This document shows, one piece after another, positions 1 through 8,807 of a stretch of 64,000 bases of DNA. The stretch's first letter is position 1; every line of letters begins with the position of its first letter. Source of the stretch: an uncultured Fibrobacter sp. (GTDB taxonomy: Bacteria > Fibrobacterota > Fibrobacteria > Fibrobacterales > Fibrobacteraceae); NCBI GenBank assembly GCA_946413655.1, contig CAMKLO010000003.1:45024-109023 (forward strand), given 5' to 3'. A program made the position numbers and the translations under genes. The notes under the pieces were generated by a model. The model did not search any database and was not told the origin of the DNA. It saw nothing but the letters and a program-made list of their open reading frames with translations.

Positions 1-1735
1 ATGTTGTCCCCGCCCATTCGGGGCGAAGTTCCAAAATTCGCTCGTAAATTTTCATTGCGATGTTGCGAGAGTATGCAACAATCATCGCCTTGCCCGTATA
101 AAGATGTTCGCGATGTTCTTCGTAATGTTCAAGAATATCATCCACCAGCGAAGCAATCGTCTTGTCGTTCCCGAGGACACTTTCTAGCTGGCCCAATTCT
201 CGCTTACTCTTTTCGATGACTTCCGGGTCCGCATTACCGGCGAGCAAATCGTATTCATCGTCAATTTGCTTGAGGACCTTGTCATCCAACTTGAGCTTGA
301 CAACGCGGCTTTCGTAATAGACAGGGCGAGTCGCACCATCTTCAACCGCCTGCGTCATATCGTAAATGTCGATATAGTTGCCGAACACTTCGGTGGTGTT
401 GCGGTCGTCGCGGCTGATGGGCGTCCCCGTGAATCCGATAAAACTAGCGTGCGGAAGGCTATCGCGGATAATGCGAGCAGTACCCTTGACCCTATGCGCA
501 ATCAAATTGCCCTGGTCATCCTTCGTTGTCTTGATTTTTTCAGTCAAGCCGTATTGACCACGGTGCGCTTCGTCCGCAATCACGATGATATTGCGGCGGT
601 CAGAAAGCGGCTCGTTCGATTCTTCAAACTTTTGCATCGTTGTAAAGATGATGCCGTTCGCCTTGCGTCCGTTCAGCAGCGATTTCAGATGTTCGCGCGA
701 TTCCGCCTGCTGCGGAACCTGTCGCAGAAAATCCTTGCAGTTGGCAAATTGCGTATAAAGTTGATTATCAAGGTCGTTGCGGTCGGTAATCACCACAATC
801 GTCGGGCTTTCAATCGTCGATTGTAGCAAGTGCGCATAAAACACCATGCTGAGAGACTTGCCCGAACCTTGCGTGTGCCAGAAGACTCCAATTTTACCAT
901 CGCCCTGCACGGCCTGTTCCGTGCGGACAATCGCCTTGCGGACCGCAAAATACTGATGGTACCCTGCCAGAATCTTGTAACTTTTCAGCCCTTCGTTGTT
1001 GAAGCAGATGAAGTTCTTGATGATGTCCAGCAGCCGTTCTTTCTGGAAAATCCCTTCGAAGAAAGTCGTGAAATCGGCAAGTGCCGTCGTTTCTTTGTTG
1101 CCGTCCTTTGTCTTCCATTCCATAAAGCGGTCGTCACCGCTCGTAATCGTACCCGCCTTAGAAACAAGCTGATCCGACATCACGCAAATGCAGTTGTATA
1201 TGAACAGGCTCGGGACTTCTTGCATGTAATTACGAATCTGCAAGTAGGCTTCGCTTGCATCAGTCTCTTCGCGACTTGGAGACTTGAGCTCAAACAGGCA
1301 AATCGGCAACCCGTTCAAAAACAACAGAACATCGGGTCGCTTGTTGGACTTCTCGATAACCGTCCACTGGTTTGCCAAAATAAAGGAATTATTCTCAACG
1401 TTCTTGTAATCGACCAGATAAATAATATCGGCTTTCGTTTCGCCGTTCTTTGAATAAGTGACCTCGACACCGTTCTGGATATAATCCATGAACAAGGCGT
1501 TCTGTTTTACAAGGTCGTTATTTTCAAAATGGCGAATCTTGTTCAACGCTTCTGCGATGGCGTGCGAATCCGCCTTCGGATTGATACGGAGAATCGCTTC
1601 TTCAAGAACCGGCTCGTAAAGCGGGTCTCGAAAATCCCTTTCTACATCGGGCCCATAGCAATAATCCCAGCCCAGGGAATCCCTGAACAGTTCAATGAGA
1701 CATTGCTCATAGGCGTTCTCGTTGTAGAAAGACAT
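1..1735 (-). CDS. hsdR: Type I restriction enzyme, R (endonuclease/translocase) subunit HsdR, N-terminal part
   Basis: Reading from the ATG at 1735, the minus strand is open to the window edge, giving about 578 residues of HsdR; the rest lies outside. The N-terminal nuclease site is visible (RPD around residue 135, then FELK around 148-151). An SF2 helicase core follows, with Walker A TQGSGKS at about 288-294 and a DEAH box at about 388-391. HsdR cuts and translocates DNA in complex with HsdM and HsdS. It lies about 8 kb downstream of hsdS (same strand), separated by AT-rich cargo, and has its own leader shared with the divergent ATPase gene at 1911. The visible part has no frameshift. Confidence 0.95.
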   Translation of the reverse strand, partial: MSFYNENAYEQCLIELFRDSLGWDYCYGPDVERDFRDPLYEPVLEEAILRINPKADSHAIAEALNKIRHFENNDLVKQNALFMDYIQNGVEVTYSKNGETKADIIYLVDYKNVENNSFILANQWTVIEKSNKRPDVLLFLNGLPICLFELKSPSREETDASEAYLQIRNYMQEVPSLFIYNCICVMSDQLVSKAGTITSGDDRFMEWKTKDGNKETTALADFTTFFEGIFQKERLLDIIKNFICFNNEGLKSYKILAGYHQYFAVRKAIVRTEQAVQGDGKIGVFWHTQGSGKSLSMVFYAHLLQSTIESPTIVVITDRNDLDNQLYTQFANCKDFLRQVPQQAESREHLKSLLNGRKANGIIFTTMQKFEESNEPLSDRRNIIVIADEAHRGQYGLTEKIKTTKDDQGNLIAHRVKGTARIIRDSLPHASFIGFTGTPISRDDRNTTEVFGNYIDIYDMTQAVEDGATRPVYYESRVVKLKLDDKVLKQIDDEYDLLAGNADPEVIEKSKRELGQLESVLGNDKTIASLVDDILEHYEEHREHLYTGKAMIVAYSRNIAMKIYERILELRPEWAGTT

Positions 1736-1864
1736 TGACTAAATTCCTTTGTGAGAAATTTAACCAAAAAATGCGACCGAACACCCCAAAATTGCGATTT
1801 TTTCCCGAAAAACGACATTCTGCGCACATATCCGTAAAAATTTTACGGCAAGTATTGTTTTTAT

Positions 1865-1876
1865 CTAAATATTTAG
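1865..1876. promoter_or_regulatory. 12-bp palindrome in the hsdR/ATPase divergent leader
   Basis: CTAAATATTTAG is a perfect palindrome in the AT-rich 175-bp gap between the divergent starts of hsdR (1735) and the ATPase gene (1911). It could be part of a promoter or an operator. No clean -35/-10 pair was assigned. Confidence 0.3.
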
Positions 1877-1910
1877 GTATATTTACAGCGATTTAAGGTA
1901 GGTTTTACGA

Positions 1911-3041
1911 ATGCTAGCGAAATTCTCCGTAAAAAATTTTAAGAACTTCGAGAAAAAGTTCACGATTGACCTGTCTCAAACCAAGCAATACGCCTTTTCG
2001 GAAGCTTGCGTAAAAGACGGCATTGTCAAAACCGGTTTGATTTATGGCCCGAACAGCATTGGAAAATCTAATCTTGGTAAGGCGATTTTTGATATAGTGC
2101 AGAACCTGACGGACAAGCAGCGAAATCCGATGCTGTACATGTCCTATACAAATGCAATGCATTTAGAGAATAATGCCGAATTTGTATATGAGTTTGTTTT
2201 TGGTTCATCTCGTGTTCGATACGAATATAGCAAGCCTTCTTATGAAGATATTTTGGAAGAAAAATTCTTTGTAGATGATGTCCAGGTTGTATCTCGTAGT
2301 TGGAATGATTTTCATACAGATTTACAAGGGGCTAAAACCCTTAATGGAAACAAGCTTGACATAAAGATTTCTGCAATGCGCTTTATTAGGGCAAATGCAG
2401 TTCTTGCTGACAACGCGACGAATAAAGTCGTCAAGGAATTTTTTGATTTTGTTGATCGTATGCTTATGTTTTCACACCTTCGACAAAATTATTATCAAGG
2501 TTTTGCCGTTGGCAGCACGCAAGTTGATGTTGAGATTATGCGGAAAGGGAAGCTCAAGGAACTTGAAGATTTCCTCAATTCTGTTGATGTTGACTGCAAG
2601 TTGAAAAGCCTAAAAATATATGGGCAGGAAAAATTGTTCTTCGATTTTGGCGGTAACCACATTATAGATTTCTGGGAGAATGCTTCTACAGGAACTCAAG
2701 CGCTCGTATTCTTCTTTTTCTGGTACATGCAAATGCAAGGGAATGCATCGACCACGCCCAGCTTTGTTTACCTTGATGAATTCAACGCTTTCTATCATGA
2801 GAAAACGGCTGCGAAAGTCGTGGAAATGTTGCGGAACGTCCAAAGCCAGGTTCTGTTGACTACGCATGATTCTACTTTGCTGACAAACGATTTGATTCGC
2901 CCAGACTGTGCGTTCAAAATGTTGCCTGAATACAAGGATTCTGATTCCTACGTGATGGGCCCGCTTTCGTCTAGGACGCAGAAGGAATTGCGCCAGGCTC
3001 TCAACATTCCCAAAATGTTCCGTGCAGGAGCTTTCGATTGA
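1911..3041 (+). CDS. Stand-alone AAA family ATPase (COG1106/AAA_15-21-like)
   Basis: A 376-residue ABC/SMC-type ATPase. The N-terminal KNFKNF segment leads into Walker A GPNSIGKSN (residues 46-54). Walker B FVYLDEF (about 284-290) and a TTHDS switch motif (about 317-321) follow. This is the layout of the AAA_15/AAA_21 ATPases often found beside restriction systems, such as the RloA-type genes linked to hsd loci. No Toprim or other effector domain is fused. It is the only plus-strand gene in the island, divergent from hsdR and convergent with the HD gene. A defence accessory role is inferred from context only. Confidence 0.8.
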   Translation: MLAKFSVKNFKNFEKKFTIDLSQTKQYAFSEACVKDGIVKTGLIYGPNSIGKSNLGKAIFDIVQNLTDKQRNPMLYMSYTNAMHLENNAEFVYEFVFGSSRVRYEYSKPSYEDILEEKFFVDDVQVVSRSWNDFHTDLQGAKTLNGNKLDIKISAMRFIRANAVLADNATNKVVKEFFDFVDRMLMFSHLRQNYYQGFAVGSTQVDVEIMRKGKLKELEDFLNSVDVDCKLKSLKIYGQEKLFFDFGGNHIIDFWENASTGTQALVFFFFWYMQMQGNASTTPSFVYLDEFNAFYHEKTAAKVVEMLRNVQSQVLLTTHDSTLLTNDLIRPDCAFKMLPEYKDSDSYVMGPLSSRTQKELRQALNIPKMFRAGAFD

Positions 3042-3051
3042 GTTCTATCAC

Positions 3052-4644
3052 TTAGTTTTCTGTACCAACAAATTCACGTAATACTTTTACAAATCCAGCT
3101 GTCTTGAACTTTAAGTGATCTTCTGGATTTACATAAAAATAAAAGAAATTTTCTTTAGGTTTCTCTTGTTCAAAGAGGTTGATGACTTCTTTAAGATCAA
3201 TAGTTTTATTTCCATCAAAAAATATTTTCGCCTCTTTCAGCGCATCTTTGTTAAAACTGGAGTTGAACTGTTTGCAGGTTCTCAGACAATAATCAAATTT
3301 GTAATTGTTAATTCTAGAAAAATCTTTTATTTTTTTGACAAGATCTAAAATTTTTTCTTTTGTGCGTGTGTTTTTTCTAAGAGAAGTGTTAATTGATTTA
3401 CTTTTTTGAATTTCTTCTTCAAGGTGTTTTAAAAAATTATCATCAATTAAAGGCAACTCTTCACATTTTTCGCGATAGGTGTCAATTTCTTTTTGGAGAG
3501 AATCTATAACTGAGCTAAGATTTTCGTTTTCTTTTTTATTTAATTCGTTTTCAACAAAGAATCGATACTCAGCTTCCGTTTTCCAAAGAGACCTTTTGCG
3601 TTTATCCCTATTGAAATACTCTTGTACAGCATTTGAATCATACAACTCATTTTTAGCTGTAAAAAGGATGTCAGCATCCGAAAGCAAACGAATAACTTTT
3701 CCATTCCCATAAGATAAGCCCTTTTCTGTTAGAGCCTCTAGAGAAAAAAGTTCAACGCCTTGTTCTTTGAATCTCTTTACTATTTTATATATAATTGAAT
3801 CCAGTAAAAAACATTCATATTGTATAACGGGATGCCCTTGAATCCACTTACGCTCCATGTCATGAGCAAGAATCACGCTTTCAAGAGTGCTAAGTCCTGT
3901 TTTTGTGAAGCCTAATATGTATTCGTCGTCATCGTTTTTTACAATGCAAACAGAACCTAAAAGTCGCTCATAATCTATTGATACTGATTTGAAACCAGTG
4001 AAATAACGATCTCTGATTAAATAATCAAGTTTATCGACATCAATTGTCGAGGAATTCAGCAACTCTATAAAACAGTTTCTAATATCTGTTTTGTTTTTGT
4101 ATTTAAGCCCAATAATACAGCGAACGAAGAAATCCCGCTGATCTTCTTGTATATAGTGTTTAAAGTATATTATTGACTCTAATGCGCTCATTCTTTCGTG
4201 GGCCGCACCTGGAATAACAGCACCATCATTATTAAAATTAGGATCAGCAAGTTCTTTCTTTAAACGATTCCATGGAGTTTGAGTCTCTTTAACATTGTCG
4301 TAATACACTTCACCAGTGTGAGAAAATGGAGAATGACCTAAGTCATGTAATAAACATGCTAATTTGAAGGTGCTTTCGTATTTATGTAACTCATCCTTTA
4401 TTTCTTCATTACAATTCTTTTTAATCCCTTCAATAGCAAGAGAACCTAAATAATAAACACCTATAGAATGAATAAAACGATTGTGAACGCTTGATGGATA
4501 TACAGCCGTATAACTTGTTTGTATAATATTTTCTAATCGATGAAATAACGCAGAATTGATGATAGATTTTACGACATTGTCTTCATCAATTTCGATATAC
4601 CCATATATCGGGTCTTTAATTTTTACGAAATTGCTAGGCAGCAT
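3052..4644 (-). CDS. HD-domain phosphohydrolase (COG1078, dNTPase/SAMHD1-like)
   Basis: 530 residues. The metal-binding HD site is clear: His59 in NRFIHSIGV, His100-Asp101 in LLHDLGHSPFSH, and a downstream Asp in DVDKLDYLIRD (about 202-211). This layout is typical of COG1078 hydrolases, relatives of dGTPase and SAMHD1 that act on (deoxy)nucleotides. The C-terminal 250 residues are charged and partly coiled-coil (about 360-440) and were not recognised. The start overlaps the end of the 111-aa gene upstream by 11 bp, so the two are probably translationally coupled. The gene is AT-rich, unlike hsdM. In this setting it could deplete nucleotides as an anti-phage effector; that is inference. Confidence 0.85.
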   Translation of the reverse strand: MLPSNFVKIKDPIYGYIEIDEDNVVKSIINSALFHRLENIIQTSYTAVYPSSVHNRFIHSIGVYYLGSLAIEGIKKNCNEEIKDELHKYESTFKLACLLHDLGHSPFSHTGEVYYDNVKETQTPWNRLKKELADPNFNNDGAVIPGAAHERMSALESIIYFKHYIQEDQRDFFVRCIIGLKYKNKTDIRNCFIELLNSSTIDVDKLDYLIRDRYFTGFKSVSIDYERLLGSVCIVKNDDDEYILGFTKTGLSTLESVILAHDMERKWIQGHPVIQYECFLLDSIIYKIVKRFKEQGVELFSLEALTEKGLSYGNGKVIRLLSDADILFTAKNELYDSNAVQEYFNRDKRKRSLWKTEAEYRFFVENELNKKENENLSSVIDSLQKEIDTYREKCEELPLIDDNFLKHLEEEIQKSKSINTSLRKNTRTKEKILDLVKKIKDFSRINNYKFDYCLRTCKQFNSSFNKDALKEAKIFFDGNKTIDLKEVINLFEQEKPKENFFYFYVNPEDHLKFKTAGFVKVLREFVGTEN

Positions 4645-4969
4645 TCGCGTCCTTTATTGCTTGAGCGGCTAGCAAAACGTCTGTAGATAAATAATCTAAG
4701 AACTTGGATATCAGGTCGTCATTGGTGACGTTTGCCTTTCTACGCAACACGGATTCTTCTTCTTTCCACTCAAAACAGTCAGAATAGTTTCGAACCATGT
4801 CAATGGCATATTTACTTGAAAACAGGAATACAGCATTTATTTTACGATCCTTAATGACTTTGGTTATTTTTACACCATATTCATTAAGTTCAGCAAGAGA
4901 AATCTCTTCCTTGTTATTAATTATTAAAGCAAGTGCGACTAAATATTCAATACCAATAAAATTGCACAT
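4634..4969 (-). CDS. Small unknown protein coupled to the HD hydrolase (111 aa)
   Basis: The ATG at 4969 is preferred over an upstream GTG (5026) because AGGGA sits 8 bases before it. The product begins MCNFIGIEYLVALAL and is predicted soluble and mostly helical. No family was recognised. Its stop overlaps the HD gene start by 11 bp, which suggests the two products work together, for instance as partner or inhibitor and effector. The gap to the XRE gene upstream is about 120 bp. Confidence 0.6.
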   Translation of the reverse strand: MCNFIGIEYLVALALIINNKEEISLAELNEYGVKITKVIKDRKINAVFLFSSKYAIDMVRNYSDCFEWKEEESVLRRKANVTNDDLISKFLDYLSTDVLLAAQAIKDANAA

Positions 4970-5092
4970 GTTTGATTCCCTGTTGAAAGTGACATTAAAG
5001 TAGCAAAATGATGTCGACTGAACCACTGGTGGTAGTCAAAAACATCCGTTACAAGATGATGTTGGCATCACTTATGACAATGCGTTCTTCAA

Positions 5093-5458
5093 TCATACCA
5101 GTGCCAAATCAGAGCGGACTTGTTCAATATCTTGATGCAGGAGGCTTGCGGCCTTCGAGATGGTGATGAGTTCCTTGCTTAATGCTTTGTACACTAAACT
5201 TACAAAGCGGGTGGATTCTTCGGGGTGGTATAGAGTCCTTTCGATAAGGGCTTTGAAACGGGCAACCTTGTTCGTCTGTATGCAGAAGGTGCGGTATCGC
5301 TGACAACTGCTATTCGGCGTCAACTGACCATTTTCGTATTTGGAAATGGTCATCTTGGAAGCAATGTTTCCCATGGACGCACAGAGGTCATCTATAGAGA
5401 ATCCCATCATGATGCAGGCACTTTTTAACCTAGCCGAAAAAATCGAAAGATCTGCCAT
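5093..5458 (-). CDS. XRE-type HTH regulator, probably internally shortened
   Basis: 121 residues. The first 55 form a HTH_3/XRE domain (FSARLKSACIMMGFSIDDL, then TISKYENGQLTPNSS). The last 35 residues (VYKALSKELITISKAASLL) resemble the extreme C-terminus of longer XRE-ImmA/IrrE proteins of about 350 residues. The metalloprotease part expected between the two is absent, so this looks like an internally deleted, still open, version. The ribosome site GGAGG is 6 bases before the ATG. A perfect dyad lies just upstream, so autoregulation is likely. It may control the small-protein/HD genes downstream. Confidence 0.7.
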   Translation of the reverse strand: MADLSIFSARLKSACIMMGFSIDDLCASMGNIASKMTISKYENGQLTPNSSCQRYRTFCIQTNKVARFKALIERTLYHPEESTRFVSLVYKALSKELITISKAASLLHQDIEQVRSDLALV

Positions 5459-5471
5459 ACGAACCTCCGTT

Positions 5472-5506
5472 GTTTACAAATATATATAAAGTTATAGTTT
5501 GTAAAC
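5472..5506. promoter_or_regulatory. Perfect 9-bp inverted repeat upstream of the XRE gene (operator)
   Basis: GTTTACAAA (5472-5480) and TTTGTAAAC (5498-5506) are perfect inverted copies separated by 17 bp of AT-rich DNA. They begin 14 bp before the XRE start codon and cover the likely promoter (TTTACA and a TATATA-rich stretch on the minus strand). This is the expected arrangement for an autorepressor operator. Confidence 0.65.
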
Positions 5507-5601
5507 TACAGAGGTATATGGAAGGCTAAAAAAAGAGAAACTCATCTTCAAACAAGTTCCTCTAAAAAAAACAGATTCTTTCTTTCCGCTTTTGAGTCTA
5601 T

Positions 5602-7086
5602 TTACGCCTCTTTTGACGGCTCGATGTGGCTTAATTCGCTATCTAAGAAATCCTTTATGTTCTTATAAGTATTTTGTTGGAAATCGTTTATCATTTGTTT
5701 TATGACATTTATAAGATCCGTTGGACTACATTTTGTTCCTTTCCATGTGGTTAAAATGGGTCCTATTTCTTCTATTCCTATATATTTATAATCAATTTGA
5801 GCAAATACCAAATAAACAGTAGTATTGTTATAGAATGGTATTAATATTAATTCTTTATTTGTAATGCTTTTGCATCCAGATTGAATTTTGAATGATATAT
5901 AATCATAAGATAAATCGTTCCTAATATAGAAACTTTGGGGAATGCTTACGGGTTCTTCTACCCATTCATAAGAAGAATCGTCTTTTCCATATATACCCAA
6001 TAAAGAAGAAAAGTCAAATCCAAAAGTTTTTTTCTTTCTCTTTACAGTGCGCATTTCGCGATTGTAAGTCACCTCTATAAAATAATCCGTACAATTGCTG
6101 GCTACAAATGAACATAAATTACTGAAACAAGGGAGTTTGTTGTTTATTTTGTCAGCTGTTATTTGTGCATTGAATTGAATTTCCTTAAGCTCATCAATCA
6201 AATCAATTGAACTTACTTCTTTAAAAATATTATTGGAAAGGTCGCTTATTTCTTTTTTTCCCAAAAATAAGGAGTCCATTTGACCTATAATATCAAGATA
6301 ATTTGTTGCGCTTGTTTTTTCTTCTATGGCCTCATCGTGATTTGTTTCGGCAACAACGGGGTTGAAAAATTCTTCAATCACATCTCTTAATTTATCCGAT
6401 ACTTCGCAAAATACATCAGTATTTTTTCCTTGACAGCAAAAATATGGTTTTTGCCCTTTAGAGTCTTCCGTTTCTGAAATAAATTCATCTGCTATATAAT
6501 TCTGTATATCTCTATAACGAATTTGTTTATTTGTCAAACATTTTTTTATAGACTCAACAATAGCTAGCGTAAAATAGCTATTGTTTTTATCGCAACCTGA
6601 AGACTGATTCCTTCGACAAGAAAAACAAAAGAAACAATCTTGAAAAGTAGGCTTTACTATATCTTTAATGTATGGAAGGCCTGATTGACAAGCGTCTATA
6701 AACTTTACCGTTAATTTCGCTTTCAGTCGTCTTAATAAATCATCAAATTGACTATTGATCAAGGAGGTTGTATTTAGTTTACCGCTAGCATAATCATTCC
6801 AGGCATAATAAAACTCGTTTTCAGAAAAACCACCATGACCAGAGTAATACACGAATACTTCGTCTACTGAAGTTGATTTTTTTTCAATATTATCTACGAA
6901 TTCTGTAATTTTTTCCATTGCTGCATATGCAGTAGAATAATTATCATTTAATACAAGTTTTTCATCATAAAGACTTGTTGCGTCAATTATTTTTTCAACA
7001 ATATCTAAATCATTTTTGCATGCCGGCAACGGATCTAAAATAGAATTATTTTGGTACGTTATACCCATTAATATTGCGATACGCAT
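5602..7086 (-). CDS. Caspase-like (peptidase C14 family) protease
   Basis: 494 residues. The N-terminal 180 residues form a caspase-fold domain. The catalytic His is His84 in FVYYSGHGG, and the nucleophile is Cys133 in KFIDACQSG. These are the two hallmark motifs of prokaryotic caspase homologues. The remaining 300 residues are an unrecognised, probably helical and mixed domain, perhaps for sensing or substrate binding. AGGAGG precedes the ATG. It is the last gene of the SMEK/membrane-protein/protease operon. Bacterial caspase homologues are known effectors in several anti-phage systems, where cleavage activates a partner. That the substrate here is the neighbouring membrane protein is inference. 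Confidence 0.88.
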   Translation of the reverse strand: MRIAILMGITYQNNSILDPLPACKNDLDIVEKIIDATSLYDEKLVLNDNYSTAYAAMEKITEFVDNIEKKSTSVDEVFVYYSGHGGFSENEFYYAWNDYASGKLNTTSLINSQFDDLLRRLKAKLTVKFIDACQSGLPYIKDIVKPTFQDCFFCFSCRRNQSSGCDKNNSYFTLAIVESIKKCLTNKQIRYRDIQNYIADEFISETEDSKGQKPYFCCQGKNTDVFCEVSDKLRDVIEEFFNPVVAETNHDEAIEEKTSATNYLDIIGQMDSLFLGKKEISDLSNNIFKEVSSIDLIDELKEIQFNAQITADKINNKLPCFSNLCSFVASNCTDYFIEVTYNREMRTVKRKKKTFGFDFSSLLGIYGKDDSSYEWVEEPVSIPQSFYIRNDLSYDYISFKIQSGCKSITNKELILIPFYNNTTVYLVFAQIDYKYIGIEEIGPILTTWKGTKCSPTDLINVIKQMINDFQQNTYKNIKDFLDSELSHIEPSKEA

Positions 7087-7172
7087 AGAATGCCTCCTAT
7101 AGGTACAATTTAATAAATGAAACTCATAATTGGCAATGCAAAAAAATCAAGAATCTCAAATAAAAATAAAGG

Positions 7173-8792
7173 TTAAAGTAAATTAAGAACTTGAGTCTTA
7201 TTCCCGATAATTTTTCTTAGTTCTTTGTTTTGAACATCTATACTCATGCTAGAGGGGATGTTTTGATCGATAAAGGTCTTATGGGCATTATATGCTGTAA
7301 GTAATTTGGCTTTTGCGTAATTCAATAGCCAAGCGTGTAAAATGTATTCCAACTTAAAAAAATCTCGTATGCTAGGGTCTAAAACCAAACCGCGAATGTT
7401 TAAAATTCTCAACAATAGAATAACAATGCCGTAATCCTGCTCTATTCTTTTCTTAGTCATTTTGATTACTCGGTACAGTAATAATCCCGCAGATTTTTCT
7501 GTATACGATGAATGGAATATAATATCCCAACAGTTTGTGTATTGAATGTGAAATGTATTCTTCCCCTTTATGGAAAGTGCCCAATCTAAAATTTCAACCA
7601 TAGAACGTGCTAATAAATCAAAAATATCATCTGTCCCCCATGAATCAGAATATGTTTTTTTGTGAAAATTTGCGGGAATGTTGACGCTTGCTAAGATTCT
7701 ATATAAATCATTATAAAACCACATGATTTCTTTAAAAATTTGATACTCTTTAATATTTCCCAAATCCTTATCATCACAGTCAATATTGCAAATGCCCCTC
7801 GCAGAGGAAACTAATGTTTCCAAAGGTTCATGGAAAACGTAAGCATCTGTAGGATCCTTTAAATGAGCTTTTATAGATTCCAAAAGGATTGATGAATACG
7901 CTTTAACCTGCGTGGCATTCCATGATCTAGTCAAAGAATAGTGTGGAGTCAATAAAGATGGAATATTTTTGATTAAATCATAGTCTGAATAAATGGATGA
8001 AATAATTGGTTTAACATCACCAATTACGCCATTTGATAGTTTTGATTCGTCAAATAAAAATGAGTCTTCGTTCAACAATGCTTGTGTGATGAAGTTTTCG
8101 GCAAAGGCATTAAACCCAATATTATATTTTTTTTGTTGAATAACTTTTTCAAAAAACGTTTGAGCTATAGCAACATTATTATTTACAACAACCTTTGCAA
8201 ATTTTTCATTTCCCATTAATTCAATTATTCTAATGGCATCTTTTACTTTTTCAGGCATTGAAACAACATCGCCATCATAGCGATTTTGAGCCCAGTAAAC
8301 AACATTTTGAACAGAAAGACTGAAATCCTCTGCGATCGACGCCATTTCTCTGCCGCGTCCTAAAACAATTACTTTTTGAAAGGCTTCACGATATTTTTTG
8401 TGATTGAATCTGTGAAATTTTGAAGGTCTGATAAAACAGGCGAAAACCCAATAAAAAATGATAGATAACAAACAAGATGCTAAAATGATCTGACGCTGAG
8501 GGTAACTTATAAATGAAGCTTGTGCAAAATAATCGTTCAATAAGGTTGCAAAACCGATGAAGACAACGATGGAAAATAAAATGATAGGAGGAACAAAAGC
8601 TGTTTTGAAGCGGAACAGGTATTTGTAATCGGTATTTGTCCATGCAAGAATTAACACCGCCATCGCTGTTGCGAATGTTGTGAAATTGTAAAAGACCGCT
8701 TCATCAATATTATTGCAATTTGTTGTTATGTTAAAAAAATTAATAGTGTCCAATTCTGCACCAAAATTTAGATTAAAAGAATTCTCTTGCAT
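7173..8792 (-). CDS. Three-TM membrane protein with a large cytoplasmic domain, unknown family
   Basis: 539 residues. Three hydrophobic segments are visible at about 35-52, 66-86 and 101-121, followed by about 410 soluble, mostly helical residues with no motif I recognise. It starts 15 bp after the SMEK gene stop and is followed after 86 bp by the caspase-like gene, so all three look like one operon. In protease-containing immune systems the neighbour is often a membrane effector, and this protein fits that position. Its size and topology do not match gasdermins, which are about 250 residues. A function as a pore or membrane anchor is inference. Confidence 0.7.
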   Translation of the reverse strand: MQENSFNLNFGAELDTINFFNITTNCNNIDEAVFYNFTTFATAMAVLILAWTNTDYKYLFRFKTAFVPPIILFSIVVFIGFATLLNDYFAQASFISYPQRQIILASCLLSIIFYWVFACFIRPSKFHRFNHKKYREAFQKVIVLGRGREMASIAEDFSLSVQNVVYWAQNRYDGDVVSMPEKVKDAIRIIELMGNEKFAKVVVNNNVAIAQTFFEKVIQQKKYNIGFNAFAENFITQALLNEDSFLFDESKLSNGVIGDVKPIISSIYSDYDLIKNIPSLLTPHYSLTRSWNATQVKAYSSILLESIKAHLKDPTDAYVFHEPLETLVSSARGICNIDCDDKDLGNIKEYQIFKEIMWFYNDLYRILASVNIPANFHKKTYSDSWGTDDIFDLLARSMVEILDWALSIKGKNTFHIQYTNCWDIIFHSSYTEKSAGLLLYRVIKMTKKRIEQDYGIVILLLRILNIRGLVLDPSIRDFFKLEYILHAWLLNYAKAKLLTAYNAHKTFIDQNIPSSMSIDVQNKELRKIIGNKTQVLNLL

Positions 8793-8807
8793 ATAATAGG
8801 CAATTCC

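Noticed and set aside
266..1453. Plus-strand frames opposite hsdR
   Set aside because: hsdR on the minus strand has clear helicase and nuclease motifs; these are antisense frames.
7173..8792. Gasdermin identity for the membrane protein next to the caspase
   Set aside because: Three early TM helices and 539 residues do not fit the compact bacterial gasdermin fold.
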